A DNA stretch of 64,000 nt from Chloroflexota bacterium (GTDB taxonomy: Bacteria > Chloroflexota > Dehalococcoidia > Tepidiformales > Tepidiformaceae), in contig JACRBT010000002.1 in NCBI GenBank assembly GCA_016234445.1, positions 372,001-436,000 of the forward strand, in the 5' to 3' direction. Shown here piece after piece: positions 32,977 to 40,492 of this stretch. Both the position numbers and the translations under genes were made by a program. The notes beneath the pieces were generated by a model. That model was not told the origin of the DNA, did no database searches, and was given only the letters and a program-made list of their open reading frames with translations. How positions within the stretch are numbered: position 1 is the stretch's first letter; each line of letters opens with the position of its first letter.

Positions 32977-33567
32977 TTATGCCTGCTCGAGCGAGACCCA
33001 GTCGCGGCTCACTGCCGCGAGGCCTCCCCGTTCGTCGTTCGAGCCGTTCCAGACGGCGACGCCAACCCGGCCGGACCTGGCTGCTGCCAGCGGCCCACCG
33101 AAGACGACGTTCCAGCTCCCTCCAGCCAGTTCGCCGGCAGCGGCCAGCCCTGAGCCGGGATCTTTCCGCACGACCCCAGGGCCATGCGAGGTAAGCGAAT
33201 TCCCGCCGGAGCGCCCGTTTTCCCAGAACCAGACTGCGACTGGCTTCTCGGCGTCGCCGAGCGTCCCGAGGGCGCCGCCACCGTCAGGGAAGACGGCGGC
33301 CACGGCGTCCTGGAACTCTTTGTTCGGGCGCTCGTCGTCCTTCCAGGAGAGGCGGACGTAGAGCTTCTGGCCGTCCGTTGCGGCGGCGACCGAAGCCTGC
33401 GCGGTCTTCCCGTATGACCGGCCCGCCCATGCCTCCCGGATGTATGAGGTTGGCTGGGCGTCCAGCGGCACTGGCTGGAGCGGCACGGTGACCGATTCGA
33501 CGCTGGCCCACGCTGATGCTGTTGGGTCCGCGAGCGAGGCTCCGCCGCTAATCTTCGCGATCTTCAT
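32977..33567 (-). CDS. Gamma-like subunit (gamma2) lacking the usual heme ligands
   Basis: A 196-residue protein homologous to gamma1 across the EB_dh-type domain: FQDAVAAVFP aligns with FPDACALLFP, GDAEKPVAVWFW with GSPEKPVTLWHW, and WNGSNDERGGL with WSGANSERAGL. At the two positions expected to ligate heme b, Met118 of gamma1 is Leu103 here and Lys206 is Ala184. Heme binding is therefore doubtful. No signal peptide. The start overlaps the alpha3 stop (ATGA), so alpha3 and gamma2 are translationally coupled. Confidence 0.75.
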   Translation of the reverse strand: MKIAKISGGASLADPTASAWASVESVTVPLQPVPLDAQPTSYIREAWAGRSYGKTAQASVAAATDGQKLYVRLSWKDDERPNKEFQDAVAAVFPDGGGALGTLGDAEKPVAVWFWENGRSGGNSLTSHGPGVVRKDPGSGLAAAGELAGGSWNVVFGGPLAAARSGRVGVAVWNGSNDERGGLAAVSRDWVSLEQA

Positions 33568-36398
33568 CGCTCTCCCTCCGTTGCTTTCTCAAAGTCGCAC
33601 CGCGTCCAGCGGCTGCTCGGGACGGGTTGCCACTCCGTCCCCAGGTGCTGCAGGTGGCCGTAGCCCCCGGCGAACCCGATCCACTTGACCATTCCGGGTT
33701 CGATTTCGTTCTCGCCCGACCAGTCGGTGTACTGGAACCCGGCCCAGCCGTTGTAGGAAATGATCTGGCCTGGCCGAACGTTCGGCGCCACCTTGGCGCG
33801 CGACGTGAACGAACTAACGTCATTGAAGATCCGGATCAGGTCGTCGTCCTTCACACCGCGGGCCGCGGCATCGTCGGGATTGACGATGACGTTCGGTTCG
33901 CCCCGGTGGGTGCCAAGGATGACCTTGTTCGCCTGGTTCATCGTGTGGATCGACCAGCGGTTGTGGCCGGAGGTGATCCCCAGCGGGTAGTTCCCGCCCA
34001 TCTTCGGGTTCGCCTTGTGCGTCGGGAGTTCTTCCTTCGCTTCCAGGAACCAGGGGTGGTCGATGTAGAACTGGGCCCGGCGGGCGTACGTCGGGAACGG
34101 GTCGCCCCGCTCGGTGTGGTCCCGGAAGGGGACGTGGGTTTCGTTCGGGAGAATCTGCGAGGCCTGGGCCACCGCCATCGGCGAAAGTCCCCAGTCGATG
34201 AAGCGGACGAAGCCCTTCTGCCTGAGCGTCCTGAGGTTCGTGCCCATCGGCAGGGTCCCGGCCAGGGCCGAGTCGCGGATCTGCTCGTCGGCGAGGCGGT
34301 CTTCGTCGAGGAGGAAGCCGTCCATCGAGTAGATCCGGGCGAGGTCGGCGTAGCGGCGCTTGCTGCCCGCCGTGTCGGTGTATTCGGTCAGTCCCCGGGC
34401 GGCGGCGCGCTCGGCGAGCTTTTCGAGCAGGGCGTTGTAGATGTCCCATTCGTTCCGGGCTTCGCCGGCCGGTTCCGCGGCCTTGTCGCTGAAGGTGAGG
34501 TTCATCAGGTGGGGCGTCGGGATGTGGAAGCCCACCTTCTCGTAGTGCTGGGCGGCCGGGAGAACGTAGTCCGCGTAGAGGGCCGTCTGGCTGATGCGGA
34601 AGTCAATCGTGACGACCATCTTCAGCTTTGGCCAGAGGTTCGGGAGGAGCGCCGTCTTGCCACCGCGCGTCCGCCGGAGCATGTTTCCGCCGCACTCGAT
34701 CAGCACGCGGGGCTCGGCGCCCGGGCGGGGGCGGTCCATGCCGTCCCACCAGCCCTTGGAGAGCGCCTCCTCGAAGTACTCGTCGAAGGTCCGGGCCATC
34801 GAGTCGTCGCCCCAGTCCTTGTTGTTCCAGCGCTTGTCGTACCCGGCCTGCCAGTACCACCAGAAGGCGGGCGGGGACGAGGTCCCACCAGACCCGGCGC
34901 TCTCGCCGTCGCCCATGCGGAGGTTGCGGCCTTGCATCTTCTGCTGGAGCTGCCCGAGCATGCGGACGGCGATCTCGGTCGTCATCGTCGGGTCCGTCTG
35001 CTTGATCGCGGCCAGGGCGGCATCGCGGGAGGAAAGGACGATCTCCGTGTTCGCGGCGCCAGGGCCTGGCTTCTGGGTGGCGATGAACTGGCCGTCGTGC
35101 ATGCCCGCCGCCCAGCAGCGAATGCCGGTGCCTTTACGCCCCCAGTTGCCGCTGGCGGCGAGGACGAGGGCCATCGCGCGTTCGATCAGGTCGCCGTGGT
35201 AGAACTTGCTGGCGTTGTAGCCAAGCATGATGTTCGTCTTCTTCGCCGCGACCTTGCGGGCGATCATGCGGATCGTCTCCGGGTGGACGCCGGTGATCGC
35301 CTGCTGCTTCTCGGGCGTGAAGTTCGCGTCGAGGTGGGCGCGGAGGAGCGCGCAGGCCGGCGTCACCTGGACGGTCGAACCATCGGCGAGCGTGACGTCG
35401 AAGACGCCCTCCATGGCGACTTCGACGCCCCTGAGGAAGAGGTTGCCGCGGTCCGCCAGCTTCAGGCCCGAGGCCGGGTCCCACTGGTACATCTGGTCTT
35501 CGCGGCCCTTGCCTTCGACGTCGCCCTGGCGGAGGTAGCGCTTCGTGTCGAGCCGCACCAGGTAGCCGAGGTCGGTCTGTTCGCGGAGGAACTTCCAGTG
35601 GGCGATGTTCTCGGCCATCATCACCTGGACCAGCGAGAGCCCGAAGGCCGGGTCGGTCCCACCGTTGATGGGCACCTGGTAGTCGGCGTGGAGGTGCGAC
35701 GGGTTCACGTCGGGCGAGATGTTGATCACCTCGGCGCCGTTGTACCGCGCTTCCTGGATGAAGTGGTAGAAGGGGATACGCGTGAAGATCGGGTTCATGT
35801 TCCAGATCAGGACGATCTCGGAGTTGAACCAGTCGTCGGCGGAAGAGACGGGGCTGAATTTCCCGAACGTCTCGTAGAGGCCAATGGAGAAGTCGTTGAT
35901 GGAGCCGTTCAGGTCGAGCCCGTGGCCGCCAATCGTGGAGAAGAATTTGCCCGTTGGGGCGACGGTCGCCATCTCGGGCGTGCCTTCGTGGCAGATGGTC
36001 TGGGGGCCGTTCTCCTGGATGGCGTCGATCATGGAATCGGCGATGTCGCTCAGGGCGTCGTCCCAGCTCACGCGGTTCCACTTGCCTTCGCCGCGTTCGC
36101 CCACCCGCTTCAGGGGGTAGAGGAGGCGGTCAGGGCCATAGAGGGACTGGCTCCAGGAGGCGCCCTTCTGGCAGCCCATCGGGTTGAAGTCGGGCACGCC
36201 CGGCTCGATGGTGCCGAAAGTGCCCGCCTGCTCTTCGCGCCAGACGATGCCGTCCTTGACGTAGACGCGCATCGGGCAGTTCCCGGGATAGCAGTCCACG
36301 CAGTGGGTGCCCCAGTACACCGCGTCCCATTCCCAACGCTTGCGGTAGAGGTCGGGGGCTCCGGTATAGATCTGCTCGGACGATTCGGTCGTTGTCAT
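33564..36398 (-). CDS. Type II DMSO-reductase-family catalytic subunit (alpha3), Mo-bisPGD
   Basis: A 944-residue molybdoenzyme. FS0 ligands are His32-x3-Cys36-x4-Cys41 in THCVDCYPGNCP and Cys76 in NPMGCQKGASWS. SINDFSIGLYETFGK supplies Asp169 as the Mo-ligand candidate. NPIFTRIPFYHFIQEARYNG and SGHNRWSIHTMNQANK are MGD contacts. This branch recalls ethylbenzene and steroid C25 dehydrogenase alpha subunits more than NarG (from memory, untested). No Tat signal (MTTTESSEQI). GGAGACTCC lies 11 bases before ATG 36398, and the dyad at 36434-36447 lies 36 bases upstream. Confidence 0.87.
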   Translation of the reverse strand: MTTTESSEQIYTGAPDLYRKRWEWDAVYWGTHCVDCYPGNCPMRVYVKDGIVWREEQAGTFGTIEPGVPDFNPMGCQKGASWSQSLYGPDRLLYPLKRVGERGEGKWNRVSWDDALSDIADSMIDAIQENGPQTICHEGTPEMATVAPTGKFFSTIGGHGLDLNGSINDFSIGLYETFGKFSPVSSADDWFNSEIVLIWNMNPIFTRIPFYHFIQEARYNGAEVINISPDVNPSHLHADYQVPINGGTDPAFGLSLVQVMMAENIAHWKFLREQTDLGYLVRLDTKRYLRQGDVEGKGREDQMYQWDPASGLKLADRGNLFLRGVEVAMEGVFDVTLADGSTVQVTPACALLRAHLDANFTPEKQQAITGVHPETIRMIARKVAAKKTNIMLGYNASKFYHGDLIERAMALVLAASGNWGRKGTGIRCWAAGMHDGQFIATQKPGPGAANTEIVLSSRDAALAAIKQTDPTMTTEIAVRMLGQLQQKMQGRNLRMGDGESAGSGGTSSPPAFWWYWQAGYDKRWNNKDWGDDSMARTFDEYFEEALSKGWWDGMDRPRPGAEPRVLIECGGNMLRRTRGGKTALLPNLWPKLKMVVTIDFRISQTALYADYVLPAAQHYEKVGFHIPTPHLMNLTFSDKAAEPAGEARNEWDIYNALLEKLAERAAARGLTEYTDTAGSKRRYADLARIYSMDGFLLDEDRLADEQIRDSALAGTLPMGTNLRTLRQKGFVRFIDWGLSPMAVAQASQILPNETHVPFRDHTERGDPFPTYARRAQFYIDHPWFLEAKEELPTHKANPKMGGNYPLGITSGHNRWSIHTMNQANKVILGTHRGEPNVIVNPDDAAARGVKDDDLIRIFNDVSSFTSRAKVAPNVRPGQIISYNGWAGFQYTDWSGENEIEPGMVKWIGFAGGYGHLQHLGTEWQPVPSSRWTRCDFEKATEGER

Positions 36399-36433
36399 GG
36401 TCAGGAGTCTCCACGAGCGCCGGGGGGGCGGGT

Positions 36434-36447
36434 ATGACTGCCGTCAT
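36434..36447. promoter_or_regulatory. Fnr/Crp-type dyad (ATGAC-TGCC-GTCAT) before alpha3
   Basis: A perfect palindrome, extended to TATGAC-N4-GTCATA at 36433-36448, in the 67-base gap between alpha4 and alpha3. Its centre is 42.5 bases before the alpha3 ATG. Further complementary G/C runs extend the stem with one mismatch, so in RNA it can also fold as a strong hairpin behind alpha4. Operator and transcript-end functions are both possible. Confidence 0.5.
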
Positions 36448-36465
36448 ACGCGCCCCCGGGCGTCA

Positions 36466-39243
36466 TCAGGCCTTTTCGATGCCCACGCGGGTGCCGCGCA
36501 TGACCGGGCAGGGTTGCCACTCGGTGATCCAGTACCTCAGGTGGCCGTAGCCGCCCGCCAGGTGGAGCCACTTGATCATCCCGGGCTCGGCGTCGTTCGG
36601 ACCCGCCCAGTTCGGAAACTGGAACGCGTCGAAGCCGTTGTACATCACGACCTGGCCCGGCTGCGCGCTCGGCGAACACAGCGCCATAACCGAGAACTCC
36701 CCCTGGTCGTTGTGCACGCGCACCATGTCGCCATCGGCCACGCCCACACTGGCAGCGTCGGCGGTGTTGATCACAAGGTGCGGTTCGCCGCGGTGCGTGT
36801 TGAGCATCATCTCGGTCGCCGTGTTCAGCGAATGGATGCTCCAGCGGTTGTGCCCGCTCGTAATCTGGAACGGGTAGTCGCCGCCAAACGCAGGCGCCTG
36901 CTTGTGGCGCGGCAGGTGCTCGTCGGCCTCGATGAACCACTCGTGCTCGATCAGGAACTGTGAACGCCGCGAGAGGGTCGGGTAGGGCTCGCCGTTCTCA
37001 ACATGTTTCCGGAACGGGACGAACGTCTCGTCGGGCTGGGGGTCGGTCGCCTGCGCGAGAATCCGCGGCCCGATGCCCGTCCCCGTCCAGCGGTAGTAGC
37101 CCTTCGTGCGGATGTCCGCGAGGCTCGCCTCGGGCGGGAGTGCACCCGTCATGGCCGTGTCCCGCAGCATCTCGTCGGCCAGCACCTCTTCCGTCTGGAA
37201 GGCGCCGTCGCGAGTGTAGAGGTCGAGCGCGTTGGCGGGATCGTGGAGGACGCCGCGAGCATCCTTGAACGGCTGGATACCCCGCGCCCGGGCTCGCTCC
37301 TGGAGCTTCGCCGCCATGCGGCGGAACGCCTCCCATTCGTCGAGGGCCTCACCGGGCGGGTCCACCGACTTGTCGCAGAACGTCAGGTTCATCGTGTGCG
37401 TGCTGGGGATGCCGAAGCCGATCTTCTCGTACTGCTGTGCACAGGGCAGCACGAAGTCCGAATAGAGCGCGGTGGCACTCATCCGCACTTCAAACGTGGC
37501 GACCATCTTTATCCCGGGCCAGAGATGCTTCAGCAGCATCTTCCCGCCACCGCGCGTCCGTCGAATGACGTTGCCGCCCATCTCGATGAGCACCCGGGTG
37601 GGATGCTCTTTGCGGGGGTAGTCCGACCCGGACCACCAGCCTTTCTCGAAAGCCTCCTGGAAGTAGTCGTCGAACGGCCGCGTCATCGAGGGGTCGCTCC
37701 ACTCCTTCCGGTTCCAGGCCTCCCGGTAGCCGCCGTGGTGGTACCACCAGAACACCGGCGGGATCATGCCACCGGACGCGGACTTCGACTGGGCGATCGA
37801 GAGGAGAGCGGGCGTTTGCGACGGGTCCTGCGCGATCATCGCGCTCATCATCATGTCGCGCATTTCCAGGAGGCGGGCGACCTCTTCCGGCCCCCGCTTC
37901 GTCTTCATCTGGATCGTCCCCGAGCCATCAAGCAGGCCAGCGGTCCAGGCGCGCACGCCGGTCCCATGGCGGCCCCAGTTGCCGGTGAGCGCGAGCAAGA
38001 GCAGCTGCGAGCGCTCCATCAGGTCGCCGTGGAAGTGCTTCCCCGCGCCGCCGAGCGAGCCGAGGATGTTCGTCCGCTTCCGCGCGATCTTGCGCGCCAG
38101 TTCGCGGATCGAATCGGCGTGGACGCCGCTGATCTCCTGGGCGCGCTCGGGCGTGTACTCCGCCAGCCGCTCACGCATCAGGGCATAGACCGTCGTCAGG
38201 GCGATCGGGCCGTTGAGCCCGGCCACGGTGAAGTTCCCCTCAAGGGCAGGGTCGACGTCGCCCCAGAAGAGCGTGTTGCGTGGCGCCTTCACCGCCTGGT
38301 TGGTCTTCGTGTCCCAGGCGTAGAACTGCTCGTCGTTCCCGCCCGCCACCAGGTCCGATTCCCGGAGGTAGCGCTTCGTCTTCGGATTGACCAGCAGCGT
38401 CAGGTCCGTCTGTTCCTTCACGAACTTTTCGTGGACGAGCCCTTCGTCGATGACCACCTTGGCCATCGCCAGTGCAAGCGCCGCGTCCGTGCCGACGCGC
38501 ACCGCCAGGTGGTAGTCCGCGTGGATGGCCGACGGCGAGACGTCCGGAGAGATTGTGACGACCTCACAGCCGTTGTAGCGGGCCTCGTTGACGAAGTGGA
38601 TGTGGGGGATACGCGTGTAGTTCGGGTTGCCGAACCAGATGATGAAGATCTCCGAGTGGAACCAGTCGGCTACCTCGCTCACGGGGTCGAACGTGCCCCA
38701 CGTCAGGTAGTAGCCGGGCGCGAAGTCGTTCATCTCGGCGTTCACGTCTGTCGTGAGGCCGCCAACCATCGACAGGTAGCGTCCCCGCGCGGCGAGGGCG
38801 GCCGGCGGCGTATTGCAGCCCGAGGGTGCGATGATCGACTCCGAACCCACCTCCTGGACAGCGTCGAGGACAGCGTCTGCGATCTCCGTGGCCGCTTCGT
38901 CCCAGGTCACCCGCTGCCACTGCCCGGAACCGCGCTCGCCGACCCTCTTGAGGGGATAGAGGACCCGTTCTTCGCCCTCGTTCATCCGGGCCCAGCCCGC
39001 GCCCTTCTGGCAGCCCATCGGGTTCATGTCGGGCACGCCGTCCTGGACCGTGGGGAAGACAGCGGCGGGCTCCTCGCGGACGACCTTGCCGTCCTTGAGG
39101 TAGACCTTCATGGGACAGTTGCCGGGATAGCAGTCGATGCAGTGCGAGGCCCACTGCACTTTGTCCCACGTCCAGCGGTCTTTGTAGGAAGTGGTCTCCT
39201 GCCCGTTGCCGGTCCCAAGTCTTTCGGCTTGCTTCGATGCCAT
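36466..39243 (-). CDS. Type II DMSO-reductase-family catalytic subunit (alpha4), Mo-bisPGD
   Basis: A 925-residue molybdoenzyme close to alpha3. FS0 ligands are His34-x3-Cys38-x4-Cys43 (SHCIDCYPGNCP) and Cys78 in NPMGCQKGAGWA. EMNDFAPGYYLTWGT gives Asp173 as the Mo-ligand candidate. NPNYTRIPHIHFVNEARYNG and SGHNRWSIHSLNTATE are MGD regions. No Tat signal. ATG 39243 is preferred over upstream in-frame starts because GGGGGTAG precedes it and family similarity begins there. It is first in the minus-strand run, with the dyad at 39346-39359 and the Crp/Fnr gene upstream. Confidence 0.87.
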   Translation of the reverse strand: MASKQAERLGTGNGQETTSYKDRWTWDKVQWASHCIDCYPGNCPMKVYLKDGKVVREEPAAVFPTVQDGVPDMNPMGCQKGAGWARMNEGEERVLYPLKRVGERGSGQWQRVTWDEAATEIADAVLDAVQEVGSESIIAPSGCNTPPAALAARGRYLSMVGGLTTDVNAEMNDFAPGYYLTWGTFDPVSEVADWFHSEIFIIWFGNPNYTRIPHIHFVNEARYNGCEVVTISPDVSPSAIHADYHLAVRVGTDAALALAMAKVVIDEGLVHEKFVKEQTDLTLLVNPKTKRYLRESDLVAGGNDEQFYAWDTKTNQAVKAPRNTLFWGDVDPALEGNFTVAGLNGPIALTTVYALMRERLAEYTPERAQEISGVHADSIRELARKIARKRTNILGSLGGAGKHFHGDLMERSQLLLLALTGNWGRHGTGVRAWTAGLLDGSGTIQMKTKRGPEEVARLLEMRDMMMSAMIAQDPSQTPALLSIAQSKSASGGMIPPVFWWYHHGGYREAWNRKEWSDPSMTRPFDDYFQEAFEKGWWSGSDYPRKEHPTRVLIEMGGNVIRRTRGGGKMLLKHLWPGIKMVATFEVRMSATALYSDFVLPCAQQYEKIGFGIPSTHTMNLTFCDKSVDPPGEALDEWEAFRRMAAKLQERARARGIQPFKDARGVLHDPANALDLYTRDGAFQTEEVLADEMLRDTAMTGALPPEASLADIRTKGYYRWTGTGIGPRILAQATDPQPDETFVPFRKHVENGEPYPTLSRRSQFLIEHEWFIEADEHLPRHKQAPAFGGDYPFQITSGHNRWSIHSLNTATEMMLNTHRGEPHLVINTADAASVGVADGDMVRVHNDQGEFSVMALCSPSAQPGQVVMYNGFDAFQFPNWAGPNDAEPGMIKWLHLAGGYGHLRYWITEWQPCPVMRGTRVGIEKA

Positions 39244-39345
39244 CGCGCTACCCCCATTCAGGATGCTTGCCAGACACGCGGAAGCGCGGCCCACCGGGGG
39301 CGGCTTCCACCGCTGCCACCATGGAGACAGGCAGCCGCCGGGGGT

Positions 39346-39359
39346 ATGACGGCGGTCAT
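39346..39359. promoter_or_regulatory. Fnr/Crp-type dyad (ATGAC-GGCG-GTCAT) before alpha4
   Basis: A perfect palindrome, extended by T/A to 39345-39360, identical in both arms to the site before alpha3. It lies between the stop of the Crp/Fnr gene and the alpha4 start, centred 109.5 bases before that ATG. Unlike the alpha3 site, flanking bases do not continue the stem, which favours an operator over a hairpin. No clear -10 box was found at the class II distance (CATGGT there). Confidence 0.55.
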
Positions 39360-39375
39360 AGGGGCGCCGGGAGGG

Positions 39376-40152
39376 TCAGGTGGGGCGATAGGGACCGAAG
39401 ACGGAACAGTCGAGCTGGCAGTCGCCGCACTCCGCCGTGTCCCGAAGCCCCCGGACGTCGACGAGCTCGACAATCTGCGACTCGGTGCGGACGACTCCCC
39501 GGTGCTGGAGGTCAGACATGATCCGGATGGCCGTCTCGAGTGTGATCCCGGCCCGGTCGGCGATGTCCTGGCGGGTGAGCTTGTAGTCGATCCGGACGCC
39601 GGCGCCATTCTTCTTGCCGTACTGGTAGGCCATCTGGAGGAGGGCGCAGCCGACCCGTTCGCGGGCGTCTTTCAGGGCGGCGATGGCCCCCAGGATGTTC
39701 CGCTGACGAAGCTCAAGGCAGAGCTGGTCGATCGCGTTGCGGACGGTTTCAGGGTAGCGCCGCGAAACCGCCCCCAGGGCGGTCCGGGGCAGGAAGATGA
39801 GCGTGGACGGCTCCAGCGTCGTCGCCGTCGTGGCATAGGCGCGGCCATCGAGCGCAGGCCCGAGTTCGAGCGCGGCGCCCGGCGCCGGGAACCCCACGAC
39901 CTGCTGGCGGCCATCCGGCCCCGACTGGTAGAGCCGGACCCGGCCAGATTCGAGGATCCAGAGGCGGTCGCAGGGCTGGGCTTCGACGAAGACGTCGGTA
40001 CGCGAGTCGAAGGTCGCCCATCCACAGCGGTCGGCGACGCCGTCGATCTCCACGGGTGTGAGGCCATGCAGCAGCGGGCAGCGGCTCAACGCTGCGACGA
40101 CGCGCGCGCGGCGCTCCACATCCAGGTCGACGACGCGCGTCTCCCGGCTCAT
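39376..40152 (-). CDS. Crp/Fnr-family regulator with C-terminal CxxCxxxC motif
   Basis: A 258-residue transcription factor. Residues 20-130 are a cNMP-binding-type beta barrel, 135-160 a dimer helix, and 190-225 a Crp-type winged helix with recognition helix ITLETAIRIMS. Glu206 and Arg210 match the DNA-contact Glu and Arg of Fnr (ETISR) and Crp (ETVGR). The C-terminal tail has C242, C245 and C249, recalling Bacillus Fnr, whose C-terminal cysteines hold a [4Fe-4S] cluster. Further Cys occur at 25, 43, 61, 145 and 169. RBS GAGAGGTGG precedes ATG 40152, and a perfect dyad lies 52 bases upstream. Confidence 0.87.
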   Translation of the reverse strand: MSRETRVVDLDVERRARVVAALSRCPLLHGLTPVEIDGVADRCGWATFDSRTDVFVEAQPCDRLWILESGRVRLYQSGPDGRQQVVGFPAPGAALELGPALDGRAYATTATTLEPSTLIFLPRTALGAVSRRYPETVRNAIDQLCLELRQRNILGAIAALKDARERVGCALLQMAYQYGKKNGAGVRIDYKLTRQDIADRAGITLETAIRIMSDLQHRGVVRTESQIVELVDVRGLRDTAECGDCQLDCSVFGPYRPT

Positions 40153-40203
40153 CGCTGGCCACCTCTCGGCGCGTAGGCTCGCGCGGGGCCGGGTCGCAAG
40201 AAT

Positions 40204-40217
40204 GTGACCGCGGTCAC
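40204..40217. promoter_or_regulatory. Fnr/Crp-type dyad (GTGAC-CGCG-GTCAC) before the regulator gene
   Basis: A perfect palindrome centred 58.5 bases upstream of the Crp/Fnr gene and 84 bases before tRNA-Gly. The position suggests autoregulation. No convincing -10 hexamer is visible between it and the gene. Confidence 0.5.
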
Positions 40218-40274
40218 GGCCGCCCGTGTGAACGCACTCACCAGTATGCCCCCCGGGAAGGGAGGAACTGGTGG

Positions 40275-40280
40275 TATATT
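40275..40280 (+). promoter_or_regulatory. -10 box (TATATT) of tRNA-Gly
   Basis: TATATT matches TATAAT at five of six positions and would start transcription near 40287, eight bases before the mature tRNA. No matching TTGACA-like -35 hexamer is seen. Confidence 0.5.
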
Positions 40281-40294
40281 ACACGTTGGCGCAA

Positions 40295-40369
40295 GCGGGA
40301 GTAGCTCAGCGGTAGAGCGCCTGCCTTCCAAGCAGGATGTCGCGAGTTCGAACCTCGTCTCCCGCTCCA
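40295..40369 (+). tRNA. tRNA-Gly (anticodon TCC)
   Basis: The acceptor stem GCGGGAG pairs with CTCCCGC, the D arm carries GTAGCTCAGCGGTAGAGC, the anticodon loop is CTTCCAA within the CCTGC/GCAGG stem, and the T arm has GTTCGAACC. Discriminator T and CCA are encoded (40366-40369). It reads GGA codons. No integrase or duplicated 3' end nearby suggests element insertion. Confidence 0.95.
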
Positions 40370-40492
40370 CGACCCCCGGATCGAGCCTCGCGAAGCCGCC
40401 CTTACCCGGACAACAAAAACCAGCGCCGGGCTAACACCGTTCCCCGTCGTCTCGCGGTTGAGAATCCGCGGCCGAAGCGCGACAGTTCAGAA

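Noticed and set aside
36434-36447. Reading the alpha3 dyad only as a transcription terminator
   Set aside because: Its arms can form a hairpin, but the same TATGAC-N4-GTCATA arms recur at 39345 without a stem extension, and no U-tract follows. Kept as an operator with hairpin noted.
19497-39243. Calling the alpha genes respiratory nitrate reductase (narG)
   Set aside because: The subunits are about 925-956 residues against about 1240 for NarG, no narI is present, and a gamma subunit of EB_dh type is encoded.
33627-40176. Plus-strand open frames of 936 and 1057 codons opposite alpha3 and alpha4
   Set aside because: Both are mirror images of well-supported molybdoenzyme genes and contain no recognisable domains.
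40295-40369. tRNA-Gly as an integration site
   Set aside because: No integrase, no phage gene and no duplicated 3' tRNA end was seen nearby.
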